From Bugula neritina (lineage: Eukaryota > Bryozoa > Gymnolaemata > Cheilostomatida > Bugulidae), in NCBI GenBank assembly GCA_964035545.1, contig OZ037767.1, forward strand, positions 23,293,128 through 23,357,127: DNA of 64,000 nt, written 5' to 3'. A model generated the notes under the pieces. It had not been told where the DNA came from. It did not search any database and was given only the letters and a program-made list of their open reading frames with translations. A program made the translations under genes and the position numbers. Below are positions 34,764 through 49,438 of this stretch, one piece after another (position 1 is the first letter of the stretch; each line of letters opens with the position of its first letter).

Positions 34764-37700
34764 ATGAATATGCCTCGGAGCATAGTGGTGGAGCTGCTGG
34801 TCGTCTTGCTTTGTGTGTGGAAAAGTAACACTCAGAAAGTCTGTATCAAGCCAGCCGAGGGAGAGTTGGATATAGCAGCACTTTTCTGGTAGGATAGTTT
34901 TCATAAAGTCCATTACTAGTGTAGGACCACAGTGCCCTTGCATGGTTGGTGTACAGAGCCTAATAATACTTGAAAATAATTCCTGTTGAAGCTGCAAGAA
35001 TGCTCTCTCACCGTATTGAAAGTATAAGCTGTACTATAAAACAATATGATATGGTAAAAAAGTTGGAACTTTAGGTTAAATTGGTGCCAAAATATTCATT
35101 CCTAATAATTTAAATTTTCAACATAGTGTTTTTATACTTGGTAAGGTAAGATTTATTTGTATGGAAATGTATAATGTTAAAAGTTTAGATTGCACAATGT
35201 TAAAGGTGGGTTTACTATTTACAAATTATTTTAATTTCGATGTGTGTGCATTCATTTATTTATTTTTTTAGCATTTAACCTTATTTTGCATGTTGTCTTT
35301 TTAGGAGTAATAATGCTTTCCAGCAAGCTTCCGACCCTTTTAAATTCAATCTGTGCATGGGAGATGACCATCAATGTAAAATAGAGCTGAATAATGGAAC
35401 TGTTATAGGTAGGTACTGAATGTCACAACCCTGGGTAAAACATGCAACATTTTAAAACAGCATTCTCATTTTAAATGTTTTTTCTACACGAAGTTATAGC
35501 AGCATTTCAACCAGTTTACTTTCTAAAGTCTTTGAAATAATTTTCAATGGTGTATAAACATGTATTTAAATGTGAAAGTTTTATAGAAGTTGTATGCTCT
35601 CAATTTTATTTCTGTCTCAGTTTATACTGCACAATGTTTTGTTTAGATTAGTTGGTGTACTATTGACCCTTGTGCATTGTACACATTTGTATATATTGTA
35701 CCAGCATTTTGTTGTTTCAGCTGATAACTACAACGGAGTGTCAAAGACTGATTTTAGTGAAACGTTACTCACATTTAATATGGGGACAGGAAGTAATTCA
35801 GCTGTGTTTTTGTACTTCACTTGTGATCCCAACACACTGGTAATATATTAATGCTTCAGTTTTACTCACTTCATATTTTGCTTGACTGGATTTTTTTTAT
35901 AAGCCCAACCAATCTATTTCATTAAAAGTGTCCTCAAAAGATTAATAAATTTAAGGATAATTATTGGTCTTAGTGCTGTCTGGACAAAGTTTTCTGTGAT
36001 ATTCCAAGTGAATAAATGCATACAAATTATACTAATAAATGGTTTTATGAACTTATTTCCTCAAAGTTTCATTGAGACTTGTAAAGCTAAAAATATGCCT
36101 CTGGTAAAACTTTTGTTTGAACAATTTTCTGTTGAAAAATAATTTTTTTTTAGAAATATAGGAGCAGAACTATTTTCGACAGTCCTTGATAGACATATAT
36201 TGTAGATTTCTAATTTTCTGGTTAGTTTTATGGTTTTTAGCCATGTCTGAAATTGTTGCAGGGCAAGCCAGTGTTATTAGATAATCAGGGTAGTAAGTAT
36301 TACTTTGAGTGGAAGTCACACATTGCTTGCAAAGGGTCAGTTGCTACGCAGAATGTTGCCAAGCCTCAAATGCCTTGCTATATCTATAATGGTGATGACC
36401 TGATAGACTTGACTGATATGACCAACACTACTAGTTACAAAGTGCAGAAGGATTCAGCCACTTACACTCTCAACATCTGTAGAAACGTAACAGATGTCAG
36501 TGGTAAGCCTCATATTAGTCTATAAATACATACCATAAATGCATTGTGCACAGCTCACACTTAGCTTGTAATCTATTTGTAATATATATTCTTCAGCAGG
36601 TTTGAGTTGCTTTCCAACATATTTAATGACCTTGCTTAGTGAAAGCATCTGCTCTAAAATTTCTGAAGCTAGTAATTTGAAATCCTCCATTAACTGGTGT
36701 TTGTAGTTTGGTGGAACCAGTGTACAATTACCTACTTGGTAAAATGAGAAGGCTAATTTTAATGTTATCCTAGATACAGTTGTATCTAATTTTACCATTT
36801 CCAGTTTCACTTGCTCTCATCGTTCAACTTTTATGATTAAAATTTTGCAATAAACCCACAAGGTTTACTGATATTGTAAGATAAACATCTCGACTTGCTG
36901 GGGTACTGATCTAACTGAGCTCTATGATTATTTTATATGTGTCTTATGCATGTCAGGTTGCGATGCTGCTGTTTGTGAAGGAGACAAAGCTGTTGCCATA
37001 GTTACTAAAGATACAGTGCTAGAAAGTGCTGCTAATGGTGATGTGTTTGTCAAGTATGCCAAACTTGACGGTAAAGATTGCGGAACCAAAATAACATTCA
37101 AATGTCCAGATTCTCCATATCATGTGTGTATATAGTATATACCAGCTGTGCAATGGTAGAAGGCAACTCCCAATATATCAGTCAAAATATATCTGGGAAA
37201 CAATGTTGTGCTGAATACTTACCCCTCATTCACACTCACCGTATCGTAGGCTGTAACAGCAAATATCAGCCATTTTTACAAATGTTTGTGCTTGATTAAA
37301 AAATGTTGCGGCGGGTTCCTATTGGACAGAAAAACAGTAACTCATTGGATATAATTGTCTAATGAAGTGTCATAGATTGTACCTAATAGCAGACTTTGAA
37401 AACTTCAGCCCGGACACATTAATAATGGCTGATATTTTACGTTTCGCCCTACGGTACGGTGAGTGTGAATAAGGGGGTTTCAGGATTTTGTTTGTTCAAT
37501 GCTAATCATTTACTGGAGAAATACAGCTGGAGTCATTTAATTATAGCAACCTATAGTAATTGTATTGAAATAAAATTAGGAGCTATAGTAGTTTAATACA
37601 CTACCCGTTTAATACACTACCTGTTTAATATACTACCTGTCACTGCTACATGCATTACTATAGGACCTGTTAACTATAGTGCCTGCTCAATCCGGCTCAT

Positions 37701-38080
37701 GTTTGTTATACTACATGTAGAAGCACAAGATTTTATTTTGCCTATGAAAAGCTTTGCTCCATGTTGAAGAGTGTATAATTATCTTACATATGTTTTGAAC
37801 CAGTTGGTCAGCAGGAGGTGTATTTATTCTTGTATTCTGTGTAGGCCACAGGACCTGTATTTGTGTCCCCTTCAGATGGTTGTGATCACGTTATAGACTG
37901 GTACACAATGGACGCCTGTCCATCTGAGGATCTTGTCAGTTCTAACTGTACTCTTCATAACTCTAAATACCTGATAGATATTGACTTAACACCCCTGAAC
38001 AATGGTGAGTAACTGCGCTACTTTCTCTACTAGTGCTACTGCTGCTGCTGCCATTACTACTAGTACTGCTACTACTGCTG

Positions 38081-38111
<31 letters not shown>

Positions 38112-38226
38112 TACCACCACCACTACTACTACTGCTGCTACTACTGCTGCTGCTGCTACTAGTACTACTACTACTACTGCTGCTGCTACTACTACTACTA
38201 CCGCCACTACTAATGCCACCACTACC

Positions 38227-38257
<31 letters not shown>

Positions 38258-41200
38258 GTGCTACTGCTGCTACTACTACTACTACTACCGCCACTACTAC
38301 CGCCACTACTACTGCCACTACTACTACAGCCACTACTACTACTGCTGCTGCTGCTGCTACTACTACATTAACGCAGTAATTGTTGGAGACTGTAGTGACT
38401 ACTGTGACAGATATAACTGTTCTAGATGGAAAGGTATACTTGGCTAGCGGATCAGAATTTGAGTACAGTATAGCCATGTGTGGTGCTTCTGTTCAGAACT
38501 GTCCATTGACCAACACCGATGGCACCCGAGGTCACACTGTAGCTTGTCAAAAGAAGTCATCGGAACCTGCATTTCATAAAAATTTGGGGATGTCAAAGTT
38601 TACTGAGCTCAGGTAAGTTGTGTTGGTTAGATATTCTGTTGTCTGCAGAGGTGTGACTACTCCAAGAGCTGACTACTCACACTGGCACATTAGGCTACGG
38701 AAAGTGGAATGTTGCATTGGGATGTGACTTTGAATTTGCGATGCTTTTAGCTGTTCAATTCATGAGTACAGTAAGAGGTCCAAAGTCTTGTGTGACAAAG
38801 AGACCAACGTCAAATATATATATATTTGTGTGTGTGTATGTGTGTGTATATATGTGCGTGTGTGTGTGTGCCTTTGTGGGTGTGTGTGTATGTATGTATG
38901 TGTGTATATATTGTGTATATATATGTGTGTGTATATATGTGCGTATATGTATATACATAGTGTACATACATAACCTTGTAGATTCGTGGATGATGCCCTA
39001 GTGATGACCTTGTCTAAAGGAGATGTGTGCTCATCTGGTTTCCAGCGGAAAACTATAATCCACTTTCACTGTAATGCGTCAGAAGGTATTATCTTCACGG
39101 TTCTGTATTGTATGATCATCAGCTATTATACGTTTACCTATCTAAACATAAATATCCCTAGTCGAGTAGACATAACTTTACGCTGACGTTGACTCACGGT
39201 ATATGCTGTTAACTCTGTTGGCCATGAAATGAAGAACACATAATATGTCTCTTTCCTAGTTATATAATTATATTATTCTCATCAGTACACCTCTTTACCC
39301 GACATCACAACAAAGCTCTTTTCCGATTATAATAAGGTCACCCTATAGTGGATTGACTTTTTGCTTTGCTTCTCACTGCTAATCGGAAAAAGAAATAAGT
39401 AAGACACGTGGAGCTGGTATGATAACTTGTAGTAGCTATGCTATTGTAAAGGTACAGTTTTATTAAAAAAATAAACCAATGGTAGGCGAGGGGAAAAGTG
39501 AAATACATAGTACACCCACGCACTACTGTATCATATATCATAGCGGTGTACAGAGCAAAGTAAAAGATACTTGTATTATTACAATGTACAAAACACTCTT
39601 GAATGTATTATTACAGTCCACAGAACAATGTAGATGTGTTATAAGTTATAACAGTGTAGAGAACAATGTAGAATATATTATGCTGTATAGGGAACAATGT
39701 AGAATATATTATACAGTGTAGAGAACAATGTAGAATCTGTTATACATTGTAGAGAACAATGTAGAATATAATATTTTACATTGCTATGGTAAATGATGAC
39801 TCACAAAATGCATGATTTTAAGAGACTTTACTAAAGCGTGTCATAATGTAGATTCTGGTCTGTCATATAAATTTATATCAAACAGTAAAATGTAATATAC
39901 TTTGTCCTGTACTATAATATAAATTATAATATAATATAACATATGCTGTATCATACAATTAATATATTCCATAGTCTATACCGTAAATTGAACTGTAATA
40001 TGTTGATTGATGGATTTTTGCTATAGTGGAATATATGATGTCTGTCGCATCAAGTGTAAGCGAAATACCAACATACTACAGTACACTCACTGTTGGTATT
40101 TATATTATATGCCAATTGTAGTTGTGAACTTGCCTTAAACCAATTGTTTATTTTCAGGAGTAGGCAACCCTGAATATGTTGGCGAAACGGATTGCACATA
40201 CATGTTTGTTTGGCGCACACGCTATGCTTGCAATAGAATTCAGAAATGCTCATTTACCAACACCACTGATCCTTCTAAGGTTTACGATTTCTCCAGGTGC
40301 CTATCATTAATTAAATATGAGCGCTCTGTCTCTAGATAAACCCTATTTGTTTTCAAAGTTGGTCATCCTGTAATTTTAGAATTATGTCATTTTACCTTAT
40401 CTAGTGCACATTCACAAACTTGTTCAGACCAAAAATTAAAGTTTGCCATCCTTTAATTTTAGAATTCTCCCTGAAGAAATGTTTATGTTGTGTGTCATGA
40501 ATCATGTTTGGTAACTGTTTCTAGTTCAGTGATTACTTATATGTTACATGGTCATTGCCCTGGTAAATCCTCCACACTAGCTAATGAGAACTATACCATA
40601 CAGCTCCATAATATTGTTCACACGTCTTACTGTAGTTATTGCAATACTGTTTATAGCTTAACAGTTGCCCAAGATGCCACGAGCTGGACTGTAAAACTCG
40701 GAGAGAATAAAATGGCCTACATCAACATCTGTGCTGCAGTGGGTCGTCTCGCTGACTGTGACCCATCTGCTGCCGTCTGTGTCAAGGAAACCGGACAGAG
40801 TGCCAACTCAGTTAGTCTAGTTGTCTTCTCTTGTTTTTAGTGTTGATAATGTCTTTTAATTGACTGTCAGAGAAATGGCCTTGATGAGGGCTTACAGTAT
40901 TTATAAAAATTGGTATTTGCCATTCTGCACATTTGCTCAAAATGCTGTATGTGTCGTGGACTAAAACCACTACAGTTACATAATTACAGTTCTTTTTACT
41001 GCTAAAGTTGTATCATCTGCTAAAATATTATTCGGCTGCTAACTCAAGGACATCAGGTTTTACTGAGGCATCTTGAAGGTGTGTATATATATAACCATGT
41101 CTATTTGTTGAAGAGTGCTGTTGAAAACCATGGCCAGGCAAGCACCATGAAGTTCAGTAGTGAAGGTAATACCATAAGCATCACCTATGACCATGGCTCT

Positions 41201-44200
41201 CTCTGTAATACTCCGACTCAGACTAAGGAAAACCACCACTCTGTTATATACTTTGCATGTGCGTCAGCTGACCAGGTAAGTAGTTCATTACACAAAGCTA
41301 GCAGCATTTTTGCAGCACACAGCGTATTTGTTATGATGAGACAACTTCACTATTTGTCATTCTTTGTTGGTAATCCTTAGTCTGTGGGACCTCAGCTGAG
41401 AACAGAGTCTTCAAGTAACGTGTGCAGGCACACATACACATGGTTCACGCCAGCTGCTTGTGCTCAGTCTACTGAAGGTCATGGCAACTGCACCATAACT
41501 GATGCTGGCTATACGTATGATTTCAACTCTCTAGCTGCAGATTTAACGGCTAAGACATCTGATAACACACAGTATAAGGTGAGTTAGTGGGCACATCTGA
41601 TGACACGCAGTATAAGGTGAGTTAGTGAGCACATTTGATGACACACAGTATAAGGTGAGTTAGTGAGCATATTTGATGACACACAGTATAAGGTGAGTTA
41701 GTGAGCGTATCTGATAATACACAGTATAAGGTGAGTTAGTGAGCACATCTGATGACACACAGTATAAGGTGAGTTAGTGAGCATATTTGATGACACACAG
41801 TATAAGGTGAGTTAGTGGGCACATCTGATGACACGCAGTATAAGGTGAGTTAGTGAGCACATTTGATGACACACAGTATAAGGTGAGTTAGTGAGCATAT
41901 TTGATGACACACAGTATAAGGTGAGTTAGTGAGCACATCTGATAATACACAGTATAAGGTGAGTTAGTGAGCACATCTGATGACACACAGTATAAGGTGA
42001 GTTAGTGAGCACATTTGATGACACGCAGTATAAGGTGAGTTAGTGAGCGTATTTTGTGCTTACAATTTTTCTGGCACCTTACCTAATTTATTTACAATAT
42101 TAGGTATCAGCTTGAGGTTAATTTCATCTACTTGCCGTAAAGGTGTGTGTATCATGAGAATAAATTTCATTATTTTTTATATAAAATTGAAGGATAACTT
42201 TTTCTGGTTTACCTATTTTTCTGTATTACAAAATTTAGTTGTGCAGTGTACATGGTACTATATTGATTAGAATCTGTTTTCACACAAGAAAGTACTTGTG
42301 GTGGAAAACCTCACTTATTAAACTATTTGAAAAGAGCTCATTGTGAAGCTAGAAGGTGGCTTCACTAATAGAAATATATTTTACTAAATTTCAACAGTTC
42401 AATCCCTGCTCAACTCTCCAAATTGGTTGTGTGACTGGCTCCAGGTTTTGCGAGGGCAACACACTGATTAGTAAGGAAATGCCTGAACTGGCAGTAGAGA
42501 ATGATCACGTAGTGACAGCTAAATTTAATCCAGGTTTGTATCTATTATTAGATATTTACTGTGCCAGTAGTAGTGGTACTGGTAGTAATTGTAGTAGCAG
42601 TATAGTCATAGTGGTATTATTAGTATTAGTAGTAGTAGCAATAGTAGTAGTGGTAGCAGTAGCAGTAGTAGTAGTAGCAGCAGTAGGAGAAGTAGTAGCA
42701 GCAGCAGCGGTAGCAGCAGTAGGGGTAGTAGAAGTAGAAGTAGCAGTAATGCTGATAGTGCTAAATAGCTATAGCATTTTACATATACGTATTTTACATG
42801 AAGTATGTTTTGAAACTATTAGGTATGTTGAAATCTTTAAATTTATACCATAGAGGCCGGTAAATCGTCAGCTACAGTTCGGTATATCTGTGACCATACT
42901 GCGGAAGAGCCTAAAGTGATTACCAGTGACAACTCCATTACTATAGAAGTGAACACAACCTTGGCCTGTGCTCCTAAGACTGTAGACTGTAGACCAATAG
43001 ACTCACTTGGCAATGCCTATGATTTCAGGTTTGTGTAATATGCCCCTACTACTTGGCAATAATTGGTTACAAGGCTGTAATGTGCTCGAAAACATAAATA
43101 AGATATAAACTAAATATGTGACCAGTCGCGACAAAACCGGGGATGTGGCGGCGTTTATAAAGTGTAGTAAATGAAGGTTTAATTTGGATATACTTAAATT
43201 TGAAATTAATTTTCAGTTTTCAGGTTTTGAACTTTTCTAATACAAAAAAATCCAAGGATTTCAAAAATCATATTTTCGTAAGCATTTGATGATTCCTTCA
43301 GCTCTAAATTTGCATTTAAAGTTGGTAACTAAGGCATTCAATTTTTTAAATGATGAAAAAATTGCGAAGTTATCAAATGAAGAAAGAAGACAATTTTAGT
43401 CATTTTTATAGCGTGAGATCTTGCAAATTTATTTTTTATCAAATGAATTTAGCTTACACCTCTTTCTTCGCATTGTCAGAAGCATCGTATTTAAAATCGC
43501 AGGCTAGTTTTAGTTTTTCATCGCGCTCCATCCAAAGTTAGCTTTTAAGTTACTGAGCTGTTTTGCCCTTTGGTGATAAATGCTAAACTTAATCTTTATC
43601 TTTAGTGTTCAAGCTTGAAAATCACAACAATACAGGTAATTATACTCAAAACCATCCTTTACGCTATTAACTTAGAATTGTTGCCAGGATTATTTGTAGT
43701 TATCAATTTATTAATATTCATACTATCACTAGGAGTATGTCTATTCTTATTCTATACTAGTAACTATTTAAATGACTCACAGTCACTATGACTCACAGTT
43801 TGAGGTACGGTTACTCATAATGATAATCATAATGAATATTATTCATGATTTACTGATACTGGTATTTGGCAGTAAAACTAAATGTAGCTCATTAATATTA
43901 ATAGTATAACTATAAGTAATAATTAATAATTATAAATTCACTATTTGAGTCTGACTCTGAGTTTCGCCTTCGGTCTTAAAACTTGATACTTATAGTTATA
44001 CTGATAGTATTATATTTATTGATTTATTCTATAGTTGATATTTAAATTTACATTGGACTTATTCTTAGTAACTTTTAGCCTCTGTCTTAGATTTTGTGAA
44101 TACAGTTACTGATTACTATTAGTATTAACGTTAGGCCTACTACTGAGTACTAGTCAAACTACCGTTTCCTTTTGTGATTTTCAAATTAGCTCAAAGTTTG

Positions 44201-47200
44201 ATTTAAAATATAATGATAAAATCTTTATCACATTATGCAGGCTTACAGTTACTGTCAAAACTCAATTGGTAATCCTATTTATATTGATAAAAGCATCACC
44301 TATAACCAAATTGAAATGGTAAATGTGATTAAATGTAAATGAGTATAATGATGAAATATTAATGTGAGTTCATATTGATTCTATAGTTGACTGACTTAGT
44401 TCTTCAGTAAGTTACTTTTAGTCTTATTTAGTGAGTAGTAACACTAACTGAATGCATAACTAGTCTAAACTTTTTAATTTTATTATAAAGGATGAGCAAA
44501 AGTTTATTTATATTTAAGTAATTTATTGAATTCAAATTGATTTTATAGTAAATGTCTTTAATATATTCAGTTGCATTTAGCTAGCTTTTTTACTCAATTA
44601 AATGCCTGAGTGGTTAATAGTTATCGAAAGACATTGCTTCAAAATTGCCAATTGCTGATATGCAAGATATTCAAGTGCATAATGTGTAATTTTACTGATA
44701 ATACTATGTTAATATAGAATAATACGATATTCTGTACATTTTAGAAAGTGGGCTTATGAGAGCATTGGAGTGAAGACTTATACCTACACAACTCTACTAC
44801 CTATCAATCTAACACTCCTAATGTAGACACTCTGAATTTTGGCTTGCAAGGTTATGGCTTCTGCTTATTTCATTCATAAAAAGGTTTGCAGTCTTTTAAT
44901 GATGTGCTTAAAAATTTTCAACAAATTTTTTAATTTAAATTGTTCTGTTTAATTCAATACATTTAAATGTTGATAAAATGCAGGATGACAATTAACTGCT
45001 GCCATAATAGTACCACAAGACTGTTTAACCAACTAATTTTTTATATTATAACTGCGTATAATTTCTAATCAAGCTACCGTTTTCTTTTGTTATTAAAAAA
45101 AGTCAACATTGTACTTGCAGCTCTGGAATAGACAATAGATGGGTAGATTGGCAGAATAGGTGTCAAGTAGCAGCATCTATAATTGCTAGAAAATCAGCTG
45201 ATGATAGTGATGAAGCTTTTGCCACATACATGATGTTATGTGTCCATACTCTGTAAACTCATATTACGAAGACCAAGGAAGTAGAAAGATGAAAAGTGCC
45301 TTTTTTGCAAAAACCGTAGAAGCTACCTAATTTTCTTTTCTTGATTAGAGTTAATTCAAGCATAATGGTTGTATCCAGGCTGGATTTGTTACTGCATTTA
45401 ATTAGTTTTTTAAAATAATGTATTTGATGTTTTAAATGTGAATATTGATGCCTAATAAAACTCAAAAGTTCTAATCGCTGATTTTATGTTTATATTTTCA
45501 ACATCAATTGCTAAATTTAGTTGCCGTTAAAGATTATAAAGATATTTATGAATGAATCTTGAATGATCTCATAATAGTCAAATGATTTTCTCATAAGTGT
45601 TCTACTCATTAAGCAATAACTATGAAACAGCACAGCTCAATAGCTGCAGTTTGATATATTACACAATATATTAGAGAAGAGGAAGATATTCAATGTATAA
45701 CAGGAAGCAGCTGCCATTTTGTTTTATATGACTTCCTGCTGACTTGGATGCCTAATTTAAATATCTCAACACACAAATTTGCTGAAACATCCTCCTCTTT
45801 GCTGGAATTGTTGAACCTTTCAATCATTAAACAAAGTAAAAAGCAAATTGACAAATAAATTAGACAAAAGGTTTGGTGGCCATATTTGACCTAATTTTAT
45901 GTTGAGGCAGCATGAAATTTAATTTAACAGAAAGCCCAAACTTTCACAATTATTTTGATACCAAATTTGTCACTATTCCTATTATACAAAGACCCGTTGC
46001 TAAGGCTAGTAAATTGTAAACAAATAATTCTCAACTTATTCTAGAGTTGCCAACTTTAAACGCGATTTTCTCGAAACAGTAATTTAGAAATTCTAAAAAC
46101 GTTAAAGTTTTTAAATACTGATATCTCGAGTTCTATTTATGCTAGAGACTTCAAATAAAGTGCAAAATGTTTGGAAAAGTCTGCTTTATCACTCCATAGT
46201 AATAACTAGGTTTTCAACATTTTATATACATCCCTTGTTTTGTGGTGCCAGGTCACATATAATATCATTTTTGCTAATTGCTATATTTCAATAGTTTTTA
46301 ATTGTAATAAATTTGTATAATAATTACCGTCATAATAATAAAGACTGATGGTGGAAGCTGTTGTGGTGAGCAATATATTTTGTACATACTTACCTTATCC
46401 ATTGCATAGCTGTGTGCTAGAAGCTGTAGTTTGGTTGTACTCGCTATCCAACCAAATCTCCAATGTTGGAATGGTTAAATACTCGTACATGTTTTTATTA
46501 TGTACAGAAGAACACATCATATTATGTGAGTCTAACCCTGTGTGCTATGTACAGTGCAATACATTATATTATATGTAGTCTTATTTATTGCTATAGTGGT
46601 TTGAAGGGAACTAACTGGAAAGCAAGTAGTGATGATGGCATGTCATATTATTTCTCTATTTGCTCCACTCTGGATAAAGATTTACCGGACGTGAAAGGTT
46701 GTCCAGGTAATTATCTTTTAAAAATTTTATACCAGAATCATATTTTTGCATTTTACATGAAGCACATGACAGCATGTCACAGCATTAAAGCTCATTGTCT
46801 ACCAGACCAATTTTTGAAAGCAAAACCTGGGTTACTGGATGCCCCTCACCATTTGGCGGAGAGGGCTGGTTCGGAGCTGTGATAATTTTTTTTTATTCAA
46901 CTAAAAGAAACTATTTTTCTTTAGACTTTTCTGTATATTTGCACAGAACTTTTGTATAAAACAGTTAGAATCTATGTCTTTTTTGTCAACATTAAGTTTG
47001 GTATTTTATATTTTGTCTTGAAGTTACTGTTTTGTACTAAATCGGTCTCTCGAAACCCAACTAGTGAATCTTTCTAAAAAAGATGACATACTGGATTTTT
47101 TGAATTTGTCATTTAAAATGAGAAATTATTTTGATTTTCTTCTCATCTTCCAATTTCTTCTTTTTAGAATAAAAGTACAAATTTCATTTATATGAGGTTC

Positions 47201-49438
47201 CAGTAGCAAATATTAGCTAAACTCATGAATGTATTTGACTTACTGCATATAAACATAATACAACACTGGCATTAAAAATTTAAGCTTGGTTTTACAGTAT
47301 CACGCAGTAAAACATCATTATATTTTAATTTATGTTATGCAGGGGGAGCAATTTCTGCATGTCAGCGTACCTCAGATGGCACATTGGTAAACTTGGGCTA
47401 TGCTGCATCAAATCCGGTTATTCAAAGTACTGGAACTGTTCATTTTCACTACATCAATGGTAAAATCTTTAAAATTATGCGATTGAGCTAAAACATTATA
47501 TATAAACAAAATAACAAGCATAGTATTTAAAATATTTATTGAAGCAACAAGGAGTTTTCTGCTCATTTCAGCGTGTCCTGTAATTTTCAGTGGAGTAAAT
47601 AAAAAACACGAATTTAAGTAATTATAGTAGCTTTAAAGTTACCTCATTATACACATCAATACTCTGTAGGTAACTGGAGGATTTAAGTTGAAAATTTACC
47701 ATTTGTTTCAATAAACATTTGAAATATTATGCTCTTAAGATTTTATTTGTAATAAAATAAATACATCTCAAACAGGTCGATCCTGCAAATACAGGTGTAG
47801 TGCGCTGTAAATACAATCTTACATACCTATACAGATATTTGCTAACATGTGCTATAGATACATACTAACCTGATCTATAAATATATACTAGCTTACTACT
47901 AATGCATGCTATGGATCTATGTTATATACTACTGATATATGCTATAGGTACACACTAACATACTACTGATGTATGCTATTGATATTCAGTTATAGGCTCT
48001 CCACACAGTTGGCCCTATTCTAAGATTGTTTGTAGGCACCATTTTCTCATTTGATAATTTTGTTGGTTGCTAAAAGAAAGCAGAATTTGTTGTTAGCTCG
48101 GCATGTGTGTATTTGTATGGAAGTTACTTTATCTTGATATGATTTCTCCTGATTTTTCTAAACTGCAACCACACTTGGCTTTTGATTTGTTGTATCAATC
48201 TTGTTCTATAATTTAATTGTAGGTCAGAAGTGTGCGCATGGAAATCAGACTCCCCGGCAAACAATGATAACACTGAGCTGTGCACAAGTAGAGTCTCCGC
48301 CACAAATGATATCTGAAGATGGTAACTGTAACTACAACATTTTGTGGCACACTCCCAAGGCTTGTCCAGTCCAGAGCTCGGTATGTACATGTACTCGGGC
48401 ATTTAGAGTGTGCACAACTCCTAACAACAAACATGCGGTTAAATCGGGCCATTCATAGGAACTCTTGTGAGGCGTAAGCAAATTCTGATGGAATCATTTG
48501 CATGGGTATTTTTATTACCACTGAACAATAGAGGAAGATTGTTTAGAGAGTCATGTTATCTTGGTAATTTGAGTGGACTAGACTGATATTAAGAGATGTG
48601 ACCTTTTTCAATCCAGCTTAGGAAAAAGTCTTTTGCAAGCTTTAAAGAAACCCTTTCCACCATTGTTTCTCATTACGATAGTGGCCATAAAGTATGAACT
48701 TTCGTGAGTTTTATAACTGACACCGATACAACATGGCTGCTCTCTCTAGTCATGTGACCAGAATAAGTGTTGATTGTTGTAGAGTGCGACAGGTGAAGAC
48801 TGCAGTATTGTGAAAAATGAAATCAAATATGATTTGACACCTCTGAAGTCCAAACCTTTACAAGTAAGTAGTTTTTCTAAATAAAGGAACTATGAAAAGC
48901 CTACATACATATAGCTAAACATTAAATATCTATATATAGCTAAAAAAAGCATAAAAATATTCATTTCAATCTACCTTAGAAGTGATTTACCTCAACTTAT
49001 GAATACATTATCATAGATAATTTTTAGGAAACAATTTTACAAAGCAAAACAGGATTAAGAAATTATTGATTTTTAATATATGAGTTAATTGATGTTGTTT
49101 TAAAAAGCTTTTTTCTAGTCTTAGTTTTGTGTTATAGAAACTTGGTGCAAAAATTTAAAAACAATTGTAGCAGTCTATAAATTTACATCTCAGGAATAAC
49201 TGGCAATACAACACACGATTTTATCACTTGACTTGATAGTGAGCACATCCAGTATTGCAATTCAAATTCACAAAAAGTGGTTATAAACACTTTAAAATAG
49301 TATACATATTTTAGACCGTCTTCAAAGAGACCACTTATAACGTGGGGATTTGCTCCGTGGCAAAGGTACAAGGAAATCCCCCCAACTGTGCTAACTCTGC
49401 TGTCTGTGCTACTAGTGGTTCAACTTCCAACAGTTTTG
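34764..49438 (+). CDS. IGF2R: CI-MPR exons 1-19 (MRH repeats 1 to mid-7)
   Basis: The signal-peptide exon ends in phase 2 and joins exon 2 to make DIAALFWSNNAFQQ. Repeat 1 closes in exon 4. Typical strands are YTLNICRNV (exon 4), YINICAAVG (exon 10), YYFSICSTL (exon 15) and YNVGICSVAK (exon 19), each followed about 15 residues later by AVC or a similar Cys motif. Repeat 5 is degenerate at its end, with Val where Trp is usual. The exon 10 donor is inferred as TCA|GTTAGT, which is weaker than the others. All other boundaries are near consensus. Exon 19 ends in phase 1 within repeat 7. Confidence 0.9.

Noticed and set aside
36520-36810. 96-residue minus-strand frame opposite CI-MPR intron 4
   Set aside because: Intron sequence with no splice-site pair or family resemblance on the minus strand.
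37986-38477. 163-residue minus-strand frame and two plus-strand Thr/Ala and Leu frames
   Set aside because: They come from the ACT/GCT array of CI-MPR intron 6. The flanking exons splice cleanly around it in phase.
38755-39001. Frames rich in Cys/Val/Tyr or His/Thr on both strands
   Set aside because: (GT/AT)n microsatellite. The only coding part is CI-MPR exon 8 from 38982.
46800-46885. Possible coding or tRNA-like stretch (GGCGGAGAGGGCTGGTTCGG)
   Set aside because: Lies in CI-MPR intron 15. It contains a GGTTCG word and a T-run after it, but no A box or second copy was found.
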